In this document: positions 51,178 to 60,415 of the stretch, piece by piece
Layout: every line of letters starts with the position of its first letter
How positions within the stretch are numbered: the first letter of the stretch is position 1
NCBI GenBank assembly: GCA_023460535.1
Contig: JAEWPV010000009.1
Span: 13,875-77,874, forward strand
From: Bacillota bacterium
GTDB lineage: Bacteria > Bacillota > Clostridia > Oscillospirales > Ruminococcaceae
Direction of reading: 5' to 3'
DNA length: 64,000 nt
Position numbers and translations under genes: made by a program
The notes under the pieces: generated by a model
Databases searched by the model: none
The model's input: the letters and a program-made list of their open reading frames with translations, nothing else
Told to the model about the DNA's origin: nothing

Positions 51178-53643
51178 ATGTTTAGTTCTGTAGCAGGAAT
51201 TGGCACAAATGCAACATCGGCGAAAAAAAGCGCGTATGGAATAGGCGGTCTTGTTTCGGGTATTGACACAAGCGGGCTTATCAAATCCCTTACCGCTACG
51301 GCGCAAACCAAGATTGATATGGCGATGCAGAAGAAGCAGAAGATTCAGTGGAAGCAGGAGTCCTATAATTCTGTTATCGACAAGCTCAACACGTTTAAAA
51401 GCAGCTATTTTGATATACTGGGCACAAACAATCTTTCCAGCACCTCCGGCTTTAATACCTGGCAGACAACCTCCAGCTCTTCGGCGGTAACCGCCACCTC
51501 AACCTCCGCCAATACGGGCGCGAAGATATCCATCTCTTCGGTGGATCAGGTTGCGAGTGCCTACACCGTGCAAAGCGGCGCGGCAGTATCAGGTCCCATC
51601 CTTTCAACGGGTAATCTCGAGTCGTTCAAGAACAAGACCCTCACTATCACGCTGGATGGCGTGAGTAAAACCGTTAGCTTTGGGGACGACCCGCAGGCGG
51701 CGCTTGTGTCTGCGTTTGGTATGTCCTCCTCTGGGGTTACCCCGCGCGTCCAACTTACCGAGACGCCGGACGGGGTGCAGATTTCCACCGGCGGCAGCAG
51801 CAAACTTGTTATAACCGGTGATTCCGCAACGCTTTCAGCTCTTGGGTTAAAATCCGGCGTGTCCAATCGGGTGGATATCACAAAAACCGTTGCTTCGACG
51901 TCGTTTGCGGCGGAGCTTTTGGGCAACAGCTTTGAATTTACCATTAACGGAACTGCGTTTTCATTTGATTCTTCCAGCTCCGTTATGAATATCATTAACA
52001 CCATCAACTCCAGTGCGGCGGGCGTAAAAATCACCTATTCCGATATTGACGACACATTTACCCTATCAGCCAAGGAATTGGGCACCGGAGACAATATTAC
52101 GATAAATCAGACAAAAGGCAACCTTCTTTCCGCTATGCTCGGTGTCAGCGCATCAGGCGTAACGCAGATTGGCGGCAAGACCGTCGCCGAGCAATCGGTT
52201 GTATCGTCTCAAGCCGACCTGCTCAGTACAGATTGGGCAAGCCTTGCGGGAAAATCGTTTGATATCACCATCGGTGGCGTAACCAAAACCATTTCGCTCA
52301 TTGAGCCGGATGACGCGCTTTTGGATGAAGAAAAGCTGGCAGTCGTCGCGCAATCGCTTAGCGATCAAATTAAAACGGCGTTCGGTAACGCTGATGTGCG
52401 GTTTGAGGTAACGGGCACAACGTTAACCCTAGCGGCCGATAACAACCGTGTTGTTTCCCTCGGCACCGTAGATGAAGACGGTCTAGAGACCGCACTGCTC
52501 GACGCGCTGGGCTTTGCGGACGGAACCACCAATGCCTCGTCTACAGCCAGTACGCTCTCGGCACTAGGCATTTCGTCAGCCGGTACCCTTACATTCGGTT
52601 CGGATACAGTTGCTTATACTGCCGATACAACCATTGACGAGCTGATAAACGACATCAATGCCCTTACCGCTACCACCGGCATAACCGCTTCGTTTGCAGA
52701 CGGCGTGTTTTCCTTCCAATCGGACGGTACCACTCCCATGGCATTTTCAGACAGCGGCAACGCCATGAACACGTTGTTGGGAACCTCCGCTTTTGACGGT
52801 GGTGCTGCTGACGCGGTGGTCACGACCGGAACGAACGCGGTGATAACCTTAGAAGACGGCACGGTGATTGAGCGCAACACCAACAACTTTGCCGTAAACG
52901 GTGTGTTGCTTCAGATCAACGAGAAGACCAACGAAAAGATAACCATCTCCTCCACACAGGATATGGACACGCTGGTCAATACCATGAAGAAGTTTGCGGA
53001 GGACTATAACACCTTGGCATCCGCCGTGAAAAAGCTAATTACCGAAGAAGTCTACAAGAGCTATCCCCCGTTAACCGACGCCCAGCGCGAGGATATGACT
53101 GAAAGTCAGATTAAGCTGTGGGAAGAGAAAGCAAGAAGTGGAGTACTTAAAAACGACTCCAACCTGAACTCTTTGCTTCTGGATATGGAGACTCTGTTGA
53201 ACTCCGTATCAGAGACTACTGGCTACTCGCTCGAAAAGCTGGGCTTTGAGTTTTCCGTCAGCCTCACAGAGGGGACAAAGCTTTCACTTAACGAGGAGAA
53301 ATTCCGTCAGATATTAAGCGAAGACCACGATGGGGTCACCAGCTTCTTCGCCCAAGCTAAAACAGGGTTTTCCGACCAATTTGCCAGTATTATTGACGAT
53401 TACGCAAAGTCCAGCCTGGTTGAACCCGGTAAGTTAGTACGGGTTGCCGGCTCCTCCGTCTATGTCGACGGCGAGTATAAAAAGCAGCTTGAGGAACTGG
53501 AAGAAAAGATTACGCTGCTCAAAAACAAGCTTATTGAGGAAGAAACCCGCTTGTGGAAGAAGTTCTCCGCGATGGAGAAGGCGTTATCACAGTTAAGCAG
53601 CCAAAGCTCTTGGCTTACTTCATTAACAGGCACCGGTTCATAG
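51178..53643 (+). CDS. fliD: Flagellar hook-associated protein 2 (filament cap) FliD
   Basis: 821 residues, ATG after GGGAGG. Caps the flagellar filament and folds flagellin subunits. FliD_N is at about 20-115 (IGGLVSGIDTSGLI, MQKKQKIQWKQESYN); a long variable Ser/Thr-rich surface region follows at about 120-590; FliD_C is at about 590-800 with NSVSETTGYSLEKLGFEFS and coiled-coil ends. It is longer than usual for the family because of the middle region. Driven by a sigma-D promoter and followed by fliS. Confidence 0.95.
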   Translation: MFSSVAGIGTNATSAKKSAYGIGGLVSGIDTSGLIKSLTATAQTKIDMAMQKKQKIQWKQESYNSVIDKLNTFKSSYFDILGTNNLSSTSGFNTWQTTSSSSAVTATSTSANTGAKISISSVDQVASAYTVQSGAAVSGPILSTGNLESFKNKTLTITLDGVSKTVSFGDDPQAALVSAFGMSSSGVTPRVQLTETPDGVQISTGGSSKLVITGDSATLSALGLKSGVSNRVDITKTVASTSFAAELLGNSFEFTINGTAFSFDSSSSVMNIINTINSSAAGVKITYSDIDDTFTLSAKELGTGDNITINQTKGNLLSAMLGVSASGVTQIGGKTVAEQSVVSSQADLLSTDWASLAGKSFDITIGGVTKTISLIEPDDALLDEEKLAVVAQSLSDQIKTAFGNADVRFEVTGTTLTLAADNNRVVSLGTVDEDGLETALLDALGFADGTTNASSTASTLSALGISSAGTLTFGSDTVAYTADTTIDELINDINALTATTGITASFADGVFSFQSDGTTPMAFSDSGNAMNTLLGTSAFDGGAADAVVTTGTNAVITLEDGTVIERNTNNFAVNGVLLQINEKTNEKITISSTQDMDTLVNTMKKFAEDYNTLASAVKKLITEEVYKSYPPLTDAQREDMTESQIKLWEEKARSGVLKNDSNLNSLLLDMETLLNSVSETTGYSLEKLGFEFSVSLTEGTKLSLNEEKFRQILSEDHDGVTSFFAQAKTGFSDQFASIIDDYAKSSLVEPGKLVRVAGSSVYVDGEYKKQLEELEEKITLLKNKLIEEETRLWKKFSAMEKALSQLSSQSSWLTSLTGTGS

Positions 53644-53733
53644 CTTTTTGTGCCATAACGCTTAAAGGCTCGTCGCAATCCGGCTTGCGGCGGTAAGCGT
53701 ATAATAATCCATGCCGGAGAAATGGGGACAACG

Positions 53734-54108
53734 ATGAATCCATCGGCATATGCGCAATACAAACAACAGTCTATCGTAACACTTACCCCGGGAGAAATAA
53801 TAGTTAAACTCTATGACGAAGCCATTAAGCGCTGTAACTTTTCGGTTAAGTATCTGGAAGAAAAGGATTATGAAGCGGCAAACCTCTCTCTTAAAAAGGC
53901 GCAGGATATCCTGTCTTATCTAAAGTCCTCGCTCGATTCTAGTTACGATATCTCAAGCAATCTTTCACAGCTGTACGATTACTCCAAAACTCAACTTGTT
54001 ACAGCGAACATTAAAAAAGACCCGCAGCCCGTCATGGAGGTCATTCCTATCCTGAAAGAGCTGCGCGAGGCGTTCGACACAGCCGAAAAGTCTACTCGTA
54101 AAAACTAA
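53734..54108 (+). CDS. fliS: Flagellar secretion chaperone FliS
   Basis: 124 residues from ATG 53734 (MNPSAYAQYKQQSI). Binds flagellin C-termini before export. YAQYKQQSIVTLTPGEIIVKLYDEAIKRC is the family opening; four helices follow. An in-frame ATG at 53722 is too close to GGAG to be preferred. It lies 90 bases after fliD. Confidence 0.95.
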   Translation: MNPSAYAQYKQQSIVTLTPGEIIVKLYDEAIKRCNFSVKYLEEKDYEAANLSLKKAQDILSYLKSSLDSSYDISSNLSQLYDYSKTQLVTANIKKDPQPVMEVIPILKELREAFDTAEKSTRKN

Positions 54109-54123
54109 CAGGGGGAAACGCGG

Positions 54124-54609
54124 ATGGCGATCAGTCCAAATGACATCACGGCGTTGACCGAAAGCTTTAGCTGTATGTTGGCGGCAATACGCGAGTATCA
54201 GCAACTAACCGTACAACTGTTAAACAGCGAGATTGAGCAGGCGGATGAGCTGCTCATAGAGCGTCAGCGTTTGATTGACAACATAAATCTCATTGAGAGC
54301 GCCATTCACGACGTGTTGTACCAGGTTTCGGGTGCTGCTGTGGATGATAACTTCGGCAGGGCGCTTGGTAAGCTGAACGGAGTTTCTCACGCAGAACTGG
54401 ACGGGGTAATCGCTCTGGCGAATCAGCTCCGTGAGACGTTTCGTGATGTGTCAGTGATTGACGCAAAGCTCATAAGCAATGTGGAAAAGCAGAGAGAAGC
54501 GATGATGGAGGAGCTAAAGAATATCACAGACCGCAAGCGTGTCGCTCATGCACCGTATTTTGACGCGAAGGCTCAGCCGGTTGGCAGCGCTTATGACAAA
54601 AAGAAATAA
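54124..54609 (+). CDS. Probable flagellar chaperone of FliT/FlgN type
   Basis: 161 residues, 15 bases after fliS. All-helical, about the size of FlgN/FliT export chaperones. No strong motif is visible; the call rests on fold, size and the fliD-fliS neighbourhood. A terminator follows. Confidence 0.55.
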   Translation: MAISPNDITALTESFSCMLAAIREYQQLTVQLLNSEIEQADELLIERQRLIDNINLIESAIHDVLYQVSGAAVDDNFGRALGKLNGVSHAELDGVIALANQLRETFRDVSVIDAKLISNVEKQREAMMEELKNITDRKRVAHAPYFDAKAQPVGSAYDKKK

Positions 54610-54626
54610 GGTCAATACATAAAAAT

Positions 54627-54671
54627 GAACGTGTCCCATACCGGTCTCGGTGCAGGGCACGTTCTTTATTT
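54627..54671 (+). terminator. Terminator of the fliD operon
   Basis: GAACGTGTCCC (54627-54637) pairs with GGGCACGTTC (54655-54664), followed by TTTATTT. Confidence 0.65.
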
Positions 54672-55207
54672 ACTTCCCGTAAAAAGTTGGGCAAACCCGA
54701 AAAACGCATGTGGATAGATTAGCGGCGGTTAAGTCGCCTCATTTTTGAGCGAGTTAAGATGTAACATGACAAAGTTAGGAAGAATCAAACCAAGACGTTA
54801 GTTGTAAACAGATGCGCGCAACCCATGAACCCAAATGGGCTTGTGTAACGTAATTTAGTGAAGTGAACAAAGGGATATTCATGCATGGATACACATATAG
54901 AGGATAAGTAGTAATATGCGATATTGTTAATCCGAACTATCATACATAAGTGAAAACTAATGCAGGATTATTCCAAACTTGTTACACAACATATCTTTTG
55001 TTTCATAATGCCAAAGTACAGGTGCGATTCATGCAAATATAAACACATTTCATGCAAAACGCTGCCTTTTGTGCAGATTATCTGATACAGTGTATGGCAA
55101 ATACAGTCTAAATATGTTTAGCAAATCGTTTATGCAATAACCCTAAAGGAGGGCAAGACAAATCGTTATCTGACTGCCTAATGAAACTATACAAGGAGGA
55201 TTTCACA
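54672..55207. other. Gap upstream of lemA
   Basis: About 530 AT-rich bases. No gene, RNA or clear promoter is recognised besides the AAGGAGG ribosome binding site of the next gene. Confidence 0.5.
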
Positions 55208-55762
55208 ATGGTACCAACTATTATCATTATTCTTGCAATTGTTGTGGTAATTGTACTCTGGCTGATTTCTACCCAGCGCAGACTGGTAGTGCTTGATGAA
55301 AACATCAGCAATGCAATGAGCCAGATCGGGGTACAGATGTCAAGCCGCTTTGACGCACTGACGGCTCTTTTGGACTTAACAAAAGGCTACGCCAAGCATG
55401 AAAGCGAAACGCTTATTGAAACAATCAAGTCAAGAAGAAGTGTGATTACGGCTACCTCAACGCCGGATAATGTGCTAAAGCAAGAAGGCGTTATATCCGA
55501 AGCATTGGGGCGAATTGCGATGGTAACGGAGCAATACCCCGAGCTAAAAGCCAATCAGAATTACATTAAAACAATGGAGTCTGTAGAGAAGTTCGAGAAC
55601 ATGGTACGTAACAGCCGTCTGATATACAATGACAGTGTTACCAAGCTTAACCGTGAAATCCGCATGTTTCCGGTTTCCGCGATTGCCGGGATGTTAGGCT
55701 TTGGGCAGAGAGATTATTTGGAGGCGCAAGAAGCCAAAGCCGATATGCCTAGCATGAAGTGA
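55208..55762 (+). CDS. LemA family protein
   Basis: 184 residues from ATG 55208 behind AAGGAGG. One N-terminal membrane helix (about 3-22), then the LemA helical bundle (RRLVVLDENISNAMSQIGVQ, RNSRLIYNDSVTKLNREI, FPVSAIAGMLGF). Function unknown. It overlaps by a few bases the frame of the DUF2207 gene, a common LemA partner. Confidence 0.93.
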   Translation: MVPTIIIILAIVVVIVLWLISTQRRLVVLDENISNAMSQIGVQMSSRFDALTALLDLTKGYAKHESETLIETIKSRRSVITATSTPDNVLKQEGVISEALGRIAMVTEQYPELKANQNYIKTMESVEKFENMVRNSRLIYNDSVTKLNREIRMFPVSAIAGMLGFGQRDYLEAQEAKADMPSMK

Positions 55763-55770
55763 GGTGCGCT

Positions 55771-57465
55771 ATGCGAAAATCATTAAGCAGCCTTTTTTTA
55801 TGCTTCGTTCTGTTGGCAATCCTCACCATTCCTGTATTTGCGGGTAATCGGGTGAATACCATTGATGTTCAGGCCGTTATCGATAAGGATGGCTCGATGT
55901 ACATCACGCAGATATGGGAAGGAGACTTTGAGGAAGGAACAGAGAGCTATATTCCAATCAATGCGCCTGATTATCTGATAATCAGTGATTTAAAGGTATC
56001 TGACCAACAGGGCGTTTACGATACCGTACCCCTGTGGAACATGGATTGGAGCTTTGAGCAAAAGGCGAATAAATGCGGCGTTCTTGATACAAATAGTGGT
56101 TATGAGATCTGCTTTGGTCTTAGCCAGTATGGTCAAAACCGCTATTACATAGAGTATAAGCTCGAGAATGCGGTAGGCAGCTACAGCGACAGGGATGGTG
56201 TAAACTTCCGATTCGTCAATGACGGGATGAACACCACTCCTACCGATGTAACAGTTCGAATCCGGCTTGCAGACGGCACACCCATTACCGACGAGATTGC
56301 CGATATCTGGGGCTTTGGCTTTGAAGGGGAGGTGTTGTTTGAGGATGGCGAAATCATTGCCCAAACAAACACCCCAATTCAACCACAAAACCATGTGACA
56401 ATACTGCTTTCTTTTGACAAGGGAGTCCTAACCCCCACCAGACAAACCACGGAATCATTTGAAGAAGTGAAAGCGAAAGCATTTGAGGGCAGCGATTACG
56501 ATAATCCTGAACAGATCGAAGAAGAAGCATCCGGTTTAGAAGCGATTCTCGTTATGCTGCTTTCTATCGGGCTTCCCATCGGATTTTTTGTTTTTCTTCA
56601 CAAAATAAAAAAAAGAAACGCTGCTAAAAAGCGAAAAATGCTCTTTGAACGGTTCGGTTATTTCAGGGATATTCCCAACGAAGGAAACTTAAGTGCCACC
56701 TATACGTTAGGCCGACTTTATGAAGAGTGTGAGGATGGTGCCATTCTTGCCACAGGCATGCTTCGACTCATCATGCTCGGGTGCCTTTCCCCTGTTTCTA
56801 CACAGGAGGTAGGCTTAATGGGCAAGACCAAAGAAACCGTCAGCCTGCGACTGATGGGTACCCGGCACAGTGAAATGAACGAGTATGATGAGTACCTTTA
56901 TACGGTATTGGAGGGAGCCGCCGGCTCAGATGCCGTCTTACAGGCAAAAGAACTCGAACGCTTTGCGAATCAGAATGATAAGCTGCTTCGTGCTTATATC
57001 CAAAAGCAGGATAGCGCGGGCAGGATATATTTGAATCAAAAGCACTGTATGAGTAGTTGGAACACCCCCGCCAGACTCACCGACCTGACACCTACCGGCG
57101 AAAAGGAGTTTGGCGAACTGATTGGATTAAAGCAGTATTTGCAGGATTTTTCTCTGATTGCGGAGCGCGGCATAAAGGAAATTTCGGTTTGGAGAGAGCT
57201 GCTAACCTATGCCATGCTTTTTGGCATAGCAGAGCAGGTAGCAGGGCAGATGAAAGAACTGTATCCGCAAATCGCATCAGAACTAACAGAATATAGCCAA
57301 AGCATGATTACAGCATATTCGTACCATCATCTACTTTTCAACAGCATGAGAAAAGCCGAGTTACAACGCGAGCAGGAACAGCGCAGCGGAGGCGGTGGTG
57401 GCTTCTCGTCCATTGGCGGCGGCGGCGGGTCCATCGGCGGCGGTTCTGGCGGAGGAACACGATAA
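55771..57465 (+). CDS. DUF2207 membrane protein
   Basis: 564 residues from ATG 55771 behind GAGGTG. Signal peptide (about 1-23, ending VFA), an extracytoplasmic beta-rich DUF2207 domain (about 25-235), one membrane helix near 255-280 (ILVMLLSIGLPIGFFVFL), a cytoplasmic domain, and a Gly/Ser-rich tail (GGGGGFSSIGGGGG). Function unknown; it pairs with LemA in many bacteria. Confidence 0.92.
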   Translation: MRKSLSSLFLCFVLLAILTIPVFAGNRVNTIDVQAVIDKDGSMYITQIWEGDFEEGTESYIPINAPDYLIISDLKVSDQQGVYDTVPLWNMDWSFEQKANKCGVLDTNSGYEICFGLSQYGQNRYYIEYKLENAVGSYSDRDGVNFRFVNDGMNTTPTDVTVRIRLADGTPITDEIADIWGFGFEGEVLFEDGEIIAQTNTPIQPQNHVTILLSFDKGVLTPTRQTTESFEEVKAKAFEGSDYDNPEQIEEEASGLEAILVMLLSIGLPIGFFVFLHKIKKRNAAKKRKMLFERFGYFRDIPNEGNLSATYTLGRLYEECEDGAILATGMLRLIMLGCLSPVSTQEVGLMGKTKETVSLRLMGTRHSEMNEYDEYLYTVLEGAAGSDAVLQAKELERFANQNDKLLRAYIQKQDSAGRIYLNQKHCMSSWNTPARLTDLTPTGEKEFGELIGLKQYLQDFSLIAERGIKEISVWRELLTYAMLFGIAEQVAGQMKELYPQIASELTEYSQSMITAYSYHHLLFNSMRKAELQREQEQRSGGGGGFSSIGGGGGSIGGGSGGGTR

Positions 57466-57490
57466 GTATTAACTTACGGAGGAGAAAATT

Positions 57491-58399
57491 ATGGGTCTGT
57501 TTTCTAAAAAGCCCCCTTGTCCCGTCTGTGGCGGCAAAATCTCGTGGCTTTTGCCGTCTAAAATCGAGGGCGAATATATCTGTGACACCTGCCACAATAA
57601 AATTGATATGGATACCGAAAAGTCCATGCATCTGACAATGCAAGACTTCAAAGAATATTTGTTATTTTACGACCAAAACAAACTATTAAAGGACCAGTTC
57701 GTTATTTCAGAGCAGATTGATTTCGGCTTATGGGATACTAAAATTATCTTTGACTACGAGAACAAGCTGTTTTGTATGAGCAAGAATCCCGACAAGACCG
57801 TATTTGAAAGCAGCCAACTGAAATCGGTTTCTATTAAAGAGGATAGCACGCCCCTGTTTGATATCTCGGCTGAGGGTATAAAGCGTTATACCAGTACCGT
57901 TCCGGAGCGCGCAATGGCGCTTGCTCCACAAATCACCCAGTATATAATGAACAGGCAGCTTGCCAGAACAATAGACAAACTGGACGACGGCAAGCAAAAC
58001 AACACCACTCACATGCAGTTTATAGATATACCCGAACCATTTCGGGCGTTTAATGTGGAGCTGCATTTCAATCATCCCTACTGGACAGTAATCAAATGTG
58101 ATATGGACGGACCGAGATTTTCAAACGACCACCCCGATGTGAACGACTATATCCGCTCTTATCAAAGAAGCTATGCGGAAATTGAAAAGCTGGTAAATGC
58201 ATTTAAGACGGTTGCCTTTTTCAATGCGACGGAGCAATATATATCCCTTGGCGCAGGGGGCGTGCAAACAGTAAATACCACCAACACACCCCCTGTAGAT
58301 GCCATAGAGGAGATTAAAAAGTACAAGGCATTGATGGAGGACGGTATCATCACGTCGGAGGAGTTTAATTTAAAGAAAAAGTTGCTGATGGGGTTATAA
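57491..58399 (+). CDS. DUF4428/SHOCT domain protein
   Basis: 302 residues, ATG after GGAGGAG. An N-terminal zinc-ribbon-like DUF4428 (CPVCGGKIS near 10-18, CDTCHNKI near 36-43), a central PH-like part, and a C-terminal SHOCT segment (EIKKYKALMEDGIITSEEF). Third gene of the LemA-DUF2207 cluster; function unknown. Confidence 0.88.
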   Translation: MGLFSKKPPCPVCGGKISWLLPSKIEGEYICDTCHNKIDMDTEKSMHLTMQDFKEYLLFYDQNKLLKDQFVISEQIDFGLWDTKIIFDYENKLFCMSKNPDKTVFESSQLKSVSIKEDSTPLFDISAEGIKRYTSTVPERAMALAPQITQYIMNRQLARTIDKLDDGKQNNTTHMQFIDIPEPFRAFNVELHFNHPYWTVIKCDMDGPRFSNDHPDVNDYIRSYQRSYAEIEKLVNAFKTVAFFNATEQYISLGAGGVQTVNTTNTPPVDAIEEIKKYKALMEDGIITSEEFNLKKKLLMGL

Positions 58400-58485
58400 T
58401 CGCGAAAAAGACGAACCTCTGGTTTTGCATTAATCCGACAATAAACTTTCCGTCCTGCGGGAATTTATCCTCACAATAAATGAAC

Positions 58486-58535
58486 GAAAAAGGGGCTGCG
58501 GCATTTGCTTGTTTTACTGCAGCCCTTTTGTTTCT
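58486..58535 (+). terminator. Terminator after the SHOCT gene
   Basis: AAAAGGGGCTGC and GCAGCCCTTTTG pair around an AT-rich loop; T-rich tail. Confidence 0.7.
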
Positions 58536-58636
58536 TTATATATGTTAAATCAATCGCTGTAATTTTCTCTGCATAGGATGTACCTATTTGCGTCGCAAAC
58601 TTCGCAGAAGTTTGTCTTTAATTTTATATTTTGATA

Positions 58637-58666
58637 TTGACTTATAGGTTGAAAGTGTGGTATTAT
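58637..58666 (+). promoter_or_regulatory. Promoter of tRNA-Leu
   Basis: TTGACT (58637-58642), 18-bp spacer, TATTAT (58661-58666), 21 bases before the tRNA. Confidence 0.6.
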
Positions 58667-58687
58667 AGAACACGCGATAACGAATAT

Positions 58688-58774
58688 GCGGATATGGCGG
58701 AATTGGCAGACGCGCTAGATTCAGGTTCTAGTGGTAGCAATACTGTGCAGGTTCAAGTCCTGTTATCCGCACCA
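58688..58774 (+). tRNA. tRNA-Leu (anticodon CAG)
   Basis: 87 bases with encoded CCA. Acceptor GCGGATA / TATCCGC, anticodon arm CTAGA-TTCAGGT-TCTAG with CAG at 58722-58724, a long variable arm as in class II tRNAs, and T-loop GTTCAAGTC. A terminator follows. Confidence 0.96.
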
Positions 58775-58790
58775 AACATTGTAACACGGG

Positions 58791-58818
58791 AAAGTCTATT
58801 AAGCAATAGGCTTTTTCG
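58791..58818 (+). terminator. Terminator after tRNA-Leu
   Basis: AAAGTCTATT pairs with AATAGGCTTTTT around AAGC. Confidence 0.65.
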
Positions 58819-59362
58819 TGGTATAACGTTATATATCTGGGAACAGAGCATGGTGCACACGCCCTGCTCCCGATACAAAATATGTTTTGAACGCGAGCAT
58901 AACAAACCGTCTTTTTCAAGGTCCCGCAGCTCCGCATATACCGCTCTTGCCAAAGTAGCGCATACAGCAGATTCTCCCCTCATTACTATGAGCAGCCGTC
59001 ACCGGTCGTTATCATTATTTCACTGTGCGAATCATGGCAACAGGCAATTTGTCGCTCGTACCTTTGATGTCATCGCTTTGACGATCTTAAATAGGATCGC
59101 AGGTAGTCATCGCGTTACATCTATTGTCGCTACGACGGAATAATCCGTCGGCGGTTCTTCACCGCGGCGCACAGCTGAATGAGCTTATTATGCTCCTAGA
59201 CAGCAGGTGGTCCTTAGCAATGTGTTACGACCACAAAGCATAGGCTGCTGACGTTTGTCAAGGTGCTAGTTTTATACAGCAACCATTGTTGATAGCATCC
59301 TACACACTAAGGCGTAGAATCGGGTTGCTGTGTCTATCTTGAACGCATAAAGCGTATCAAGC

Positions 59363-59413
59363 AAAAAAGGAAGCCTTCTGGATGTCATTTAAGACGAGCA
59401 TCCAAAAGGCTTG
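59363..59413 (-). terminator. Terminator-like hairpin, minus strand
   Basis: AAGCCTTcTGGATG (59371-59384) pairs with CATCCAaAAGGCTT (59399-59412); the A-run at 59363-59368 becomes T on the minus strand. No gene feeding it is identified. Confidence 0.5.
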
Positions 59414-59500
59414 TACAAGTGTATGTCCACATGCTACAATAGTAGCACGCAAAACACCTTCCATAAGCCTTTAAGATGTGTTCTCATCTTATCGGCGTAT

Positions 59501-59544
59501 GCATGCACGTTGTTGCTAGCAACGTGCATGCTGTGGGGGTTTTT
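59501..59544 (+). terminator. Strong hairpin with T-run, gene of origin unknown
   Basis: GCATGCACGTTG (59501-59512) pairs exactly with CAACGTGCATGC (59520-59531); GTGGGGGTTTTT follows. It may end an unrecognised small RNA in the region before it. Confidence 0.6.
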
Positions 59545-59851
59545 GTAATTATTTTCAGTCTATCATAGAATTTGTTGGAATGCAAGTGCTATAAAAGAAG
59601 AATATGTAATTTACCTGGCTCACGACTTAGATTGTGGGTCTTTTTGTTTGGTATCAATTGACATGGAAAATGTGGAAGGTTATAATGAATTTAGTCGAAT
59701 TATCAAGTTTTGGAATTGTATATTGTAGCAATAAGGCGAAGCTCGGCTACATATCAATTATGACTACAATAAGTTCTTTGAGTAAAATGCAAATTAGTAC
59801 ATTCAAAAATAAACACAGTGTTTTGCTAAATGAAAAGGAGATGGATAATAT

Positions 59852-60271
59852 GTGGACTCGCAATATGTATACTGGACCTGGGGAGGCGCATACACCGGAC
59901 CCGGTGGTGGAATGTACACTGGACCCGGTGGCGGCGCATACACCGGACCAGGCGGAGGAATGTACACGGGGCCCGGCGGAGGTGCATACACCGGACCGGG
60001 TGGAGGATTATATACTGGCCCAGGCGGGGGCGCGTATACTGGACCGGGTGGTGGCGCATATATTGGACCCGGTGGGGGATTATACACTGGACCAGGCGGT
60101 GGATTACACACTGGGCCAGGTGGCGGAATGTACACGGGGCCAGATTCAAATCCGTTTAAAGCTATATTTCCACCTTGGCCGATGTTTGCAAAAGAATTAC
60201 GTAAAATTGGTATGATAAATGAAGCCAAAATGATCGAAGATGCCTTAAGAAGTATTGGATGGAGAGCTTAA
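59852..60271 (+). CDS. GPGGG-repeat protein with frameshift at its 5' end
   Basis: The open frame from GTG 59852 codes 11 units of the type GGG-x-YTGP (x = A, M or L), then a helical end (NPFKAIFPPWPMFAKELRKI, ISWRA-type finish GWRA). The ATG at 59850, nine bases behind AAGGAG, is in another frame and starts MWTRNMYTGPG, one more repeat unit. It meets the main frame if the GGGG run at 59880-59883 had one more G. The gene is thus frameshifted, phase-variable through the G-run, or uses the GTG. Tyr/Gly/Pro-rich repeats suggest a structural, perhaps spore-coat or surface, protein; no family is recognised. Confidence 0.7.
   Translation: MDSQYVYWTWGGAYTGPGGGMYTGPGGGAYTGPGGGMYTGPGGGAYTGPGGGLYTGPGGGAYTGPGGGAYIGPGGGLYTGPGGGLHTGPGGGMYTGPDSNPFKAIFPPWPMFAKELRKIGMINEAKMIEDALRSIGWRA
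59865..60143. repeat. 24-bp tandem repeats, about 11-12 units
   Basis: Unit of 24 bases (8 residues) with silent and conservative changes (MYTGP, AYTGP, LYTGP, one AYIGP and one LHTGP). Confidence 0.9.
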
Positions 60272-60415
60272 TTATTTTTAGAGCAAAACATCGCAATAAT
60301 TTGCGCTATTCATACTTAGAAGATATTCGCCTATAAACGAATTTCACCTAATGGTGCGTCCAGCGTTGTTGAATACGCCCGCTGAACATCACATTGTGTT
60401 TAAACCTTACCACCC

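Larger units (their letters stand above)
58819..59849. other. 1-kb gap with hairpins and no convincing gene
   Basis: Carries a minus-strand terminator-like hairpin (59363-59413), a strong plus-strand hairpin with T-run (59501-59544) and a small CGACGGA/TCCGTCG hairpin near 59131-59148. Open frames here are short, overlap the tRNA or lack ribosome binding sites. Confidence 0.5.

Noticed and set aside
58753..58983. Minus-strand 76-codon frame resembling a small regulator
   Set aside because: Ends as antisense of the tRNA, has no ribosome binding site, and its similarity is only impressionistic.
58631..59143. 170-codon frame across the tRNA
   Set aside because: Its middle is a translation of tRNA-Leu, a familiar false gene; no start signal.
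59803..60228. Minus-strand Pro-rich repeat frame (VYxPPPGP units)
   Set aside because: Reverse complement of the GPGGG repeats; the plus strand has the ribosome binding site and a sensible helical end.
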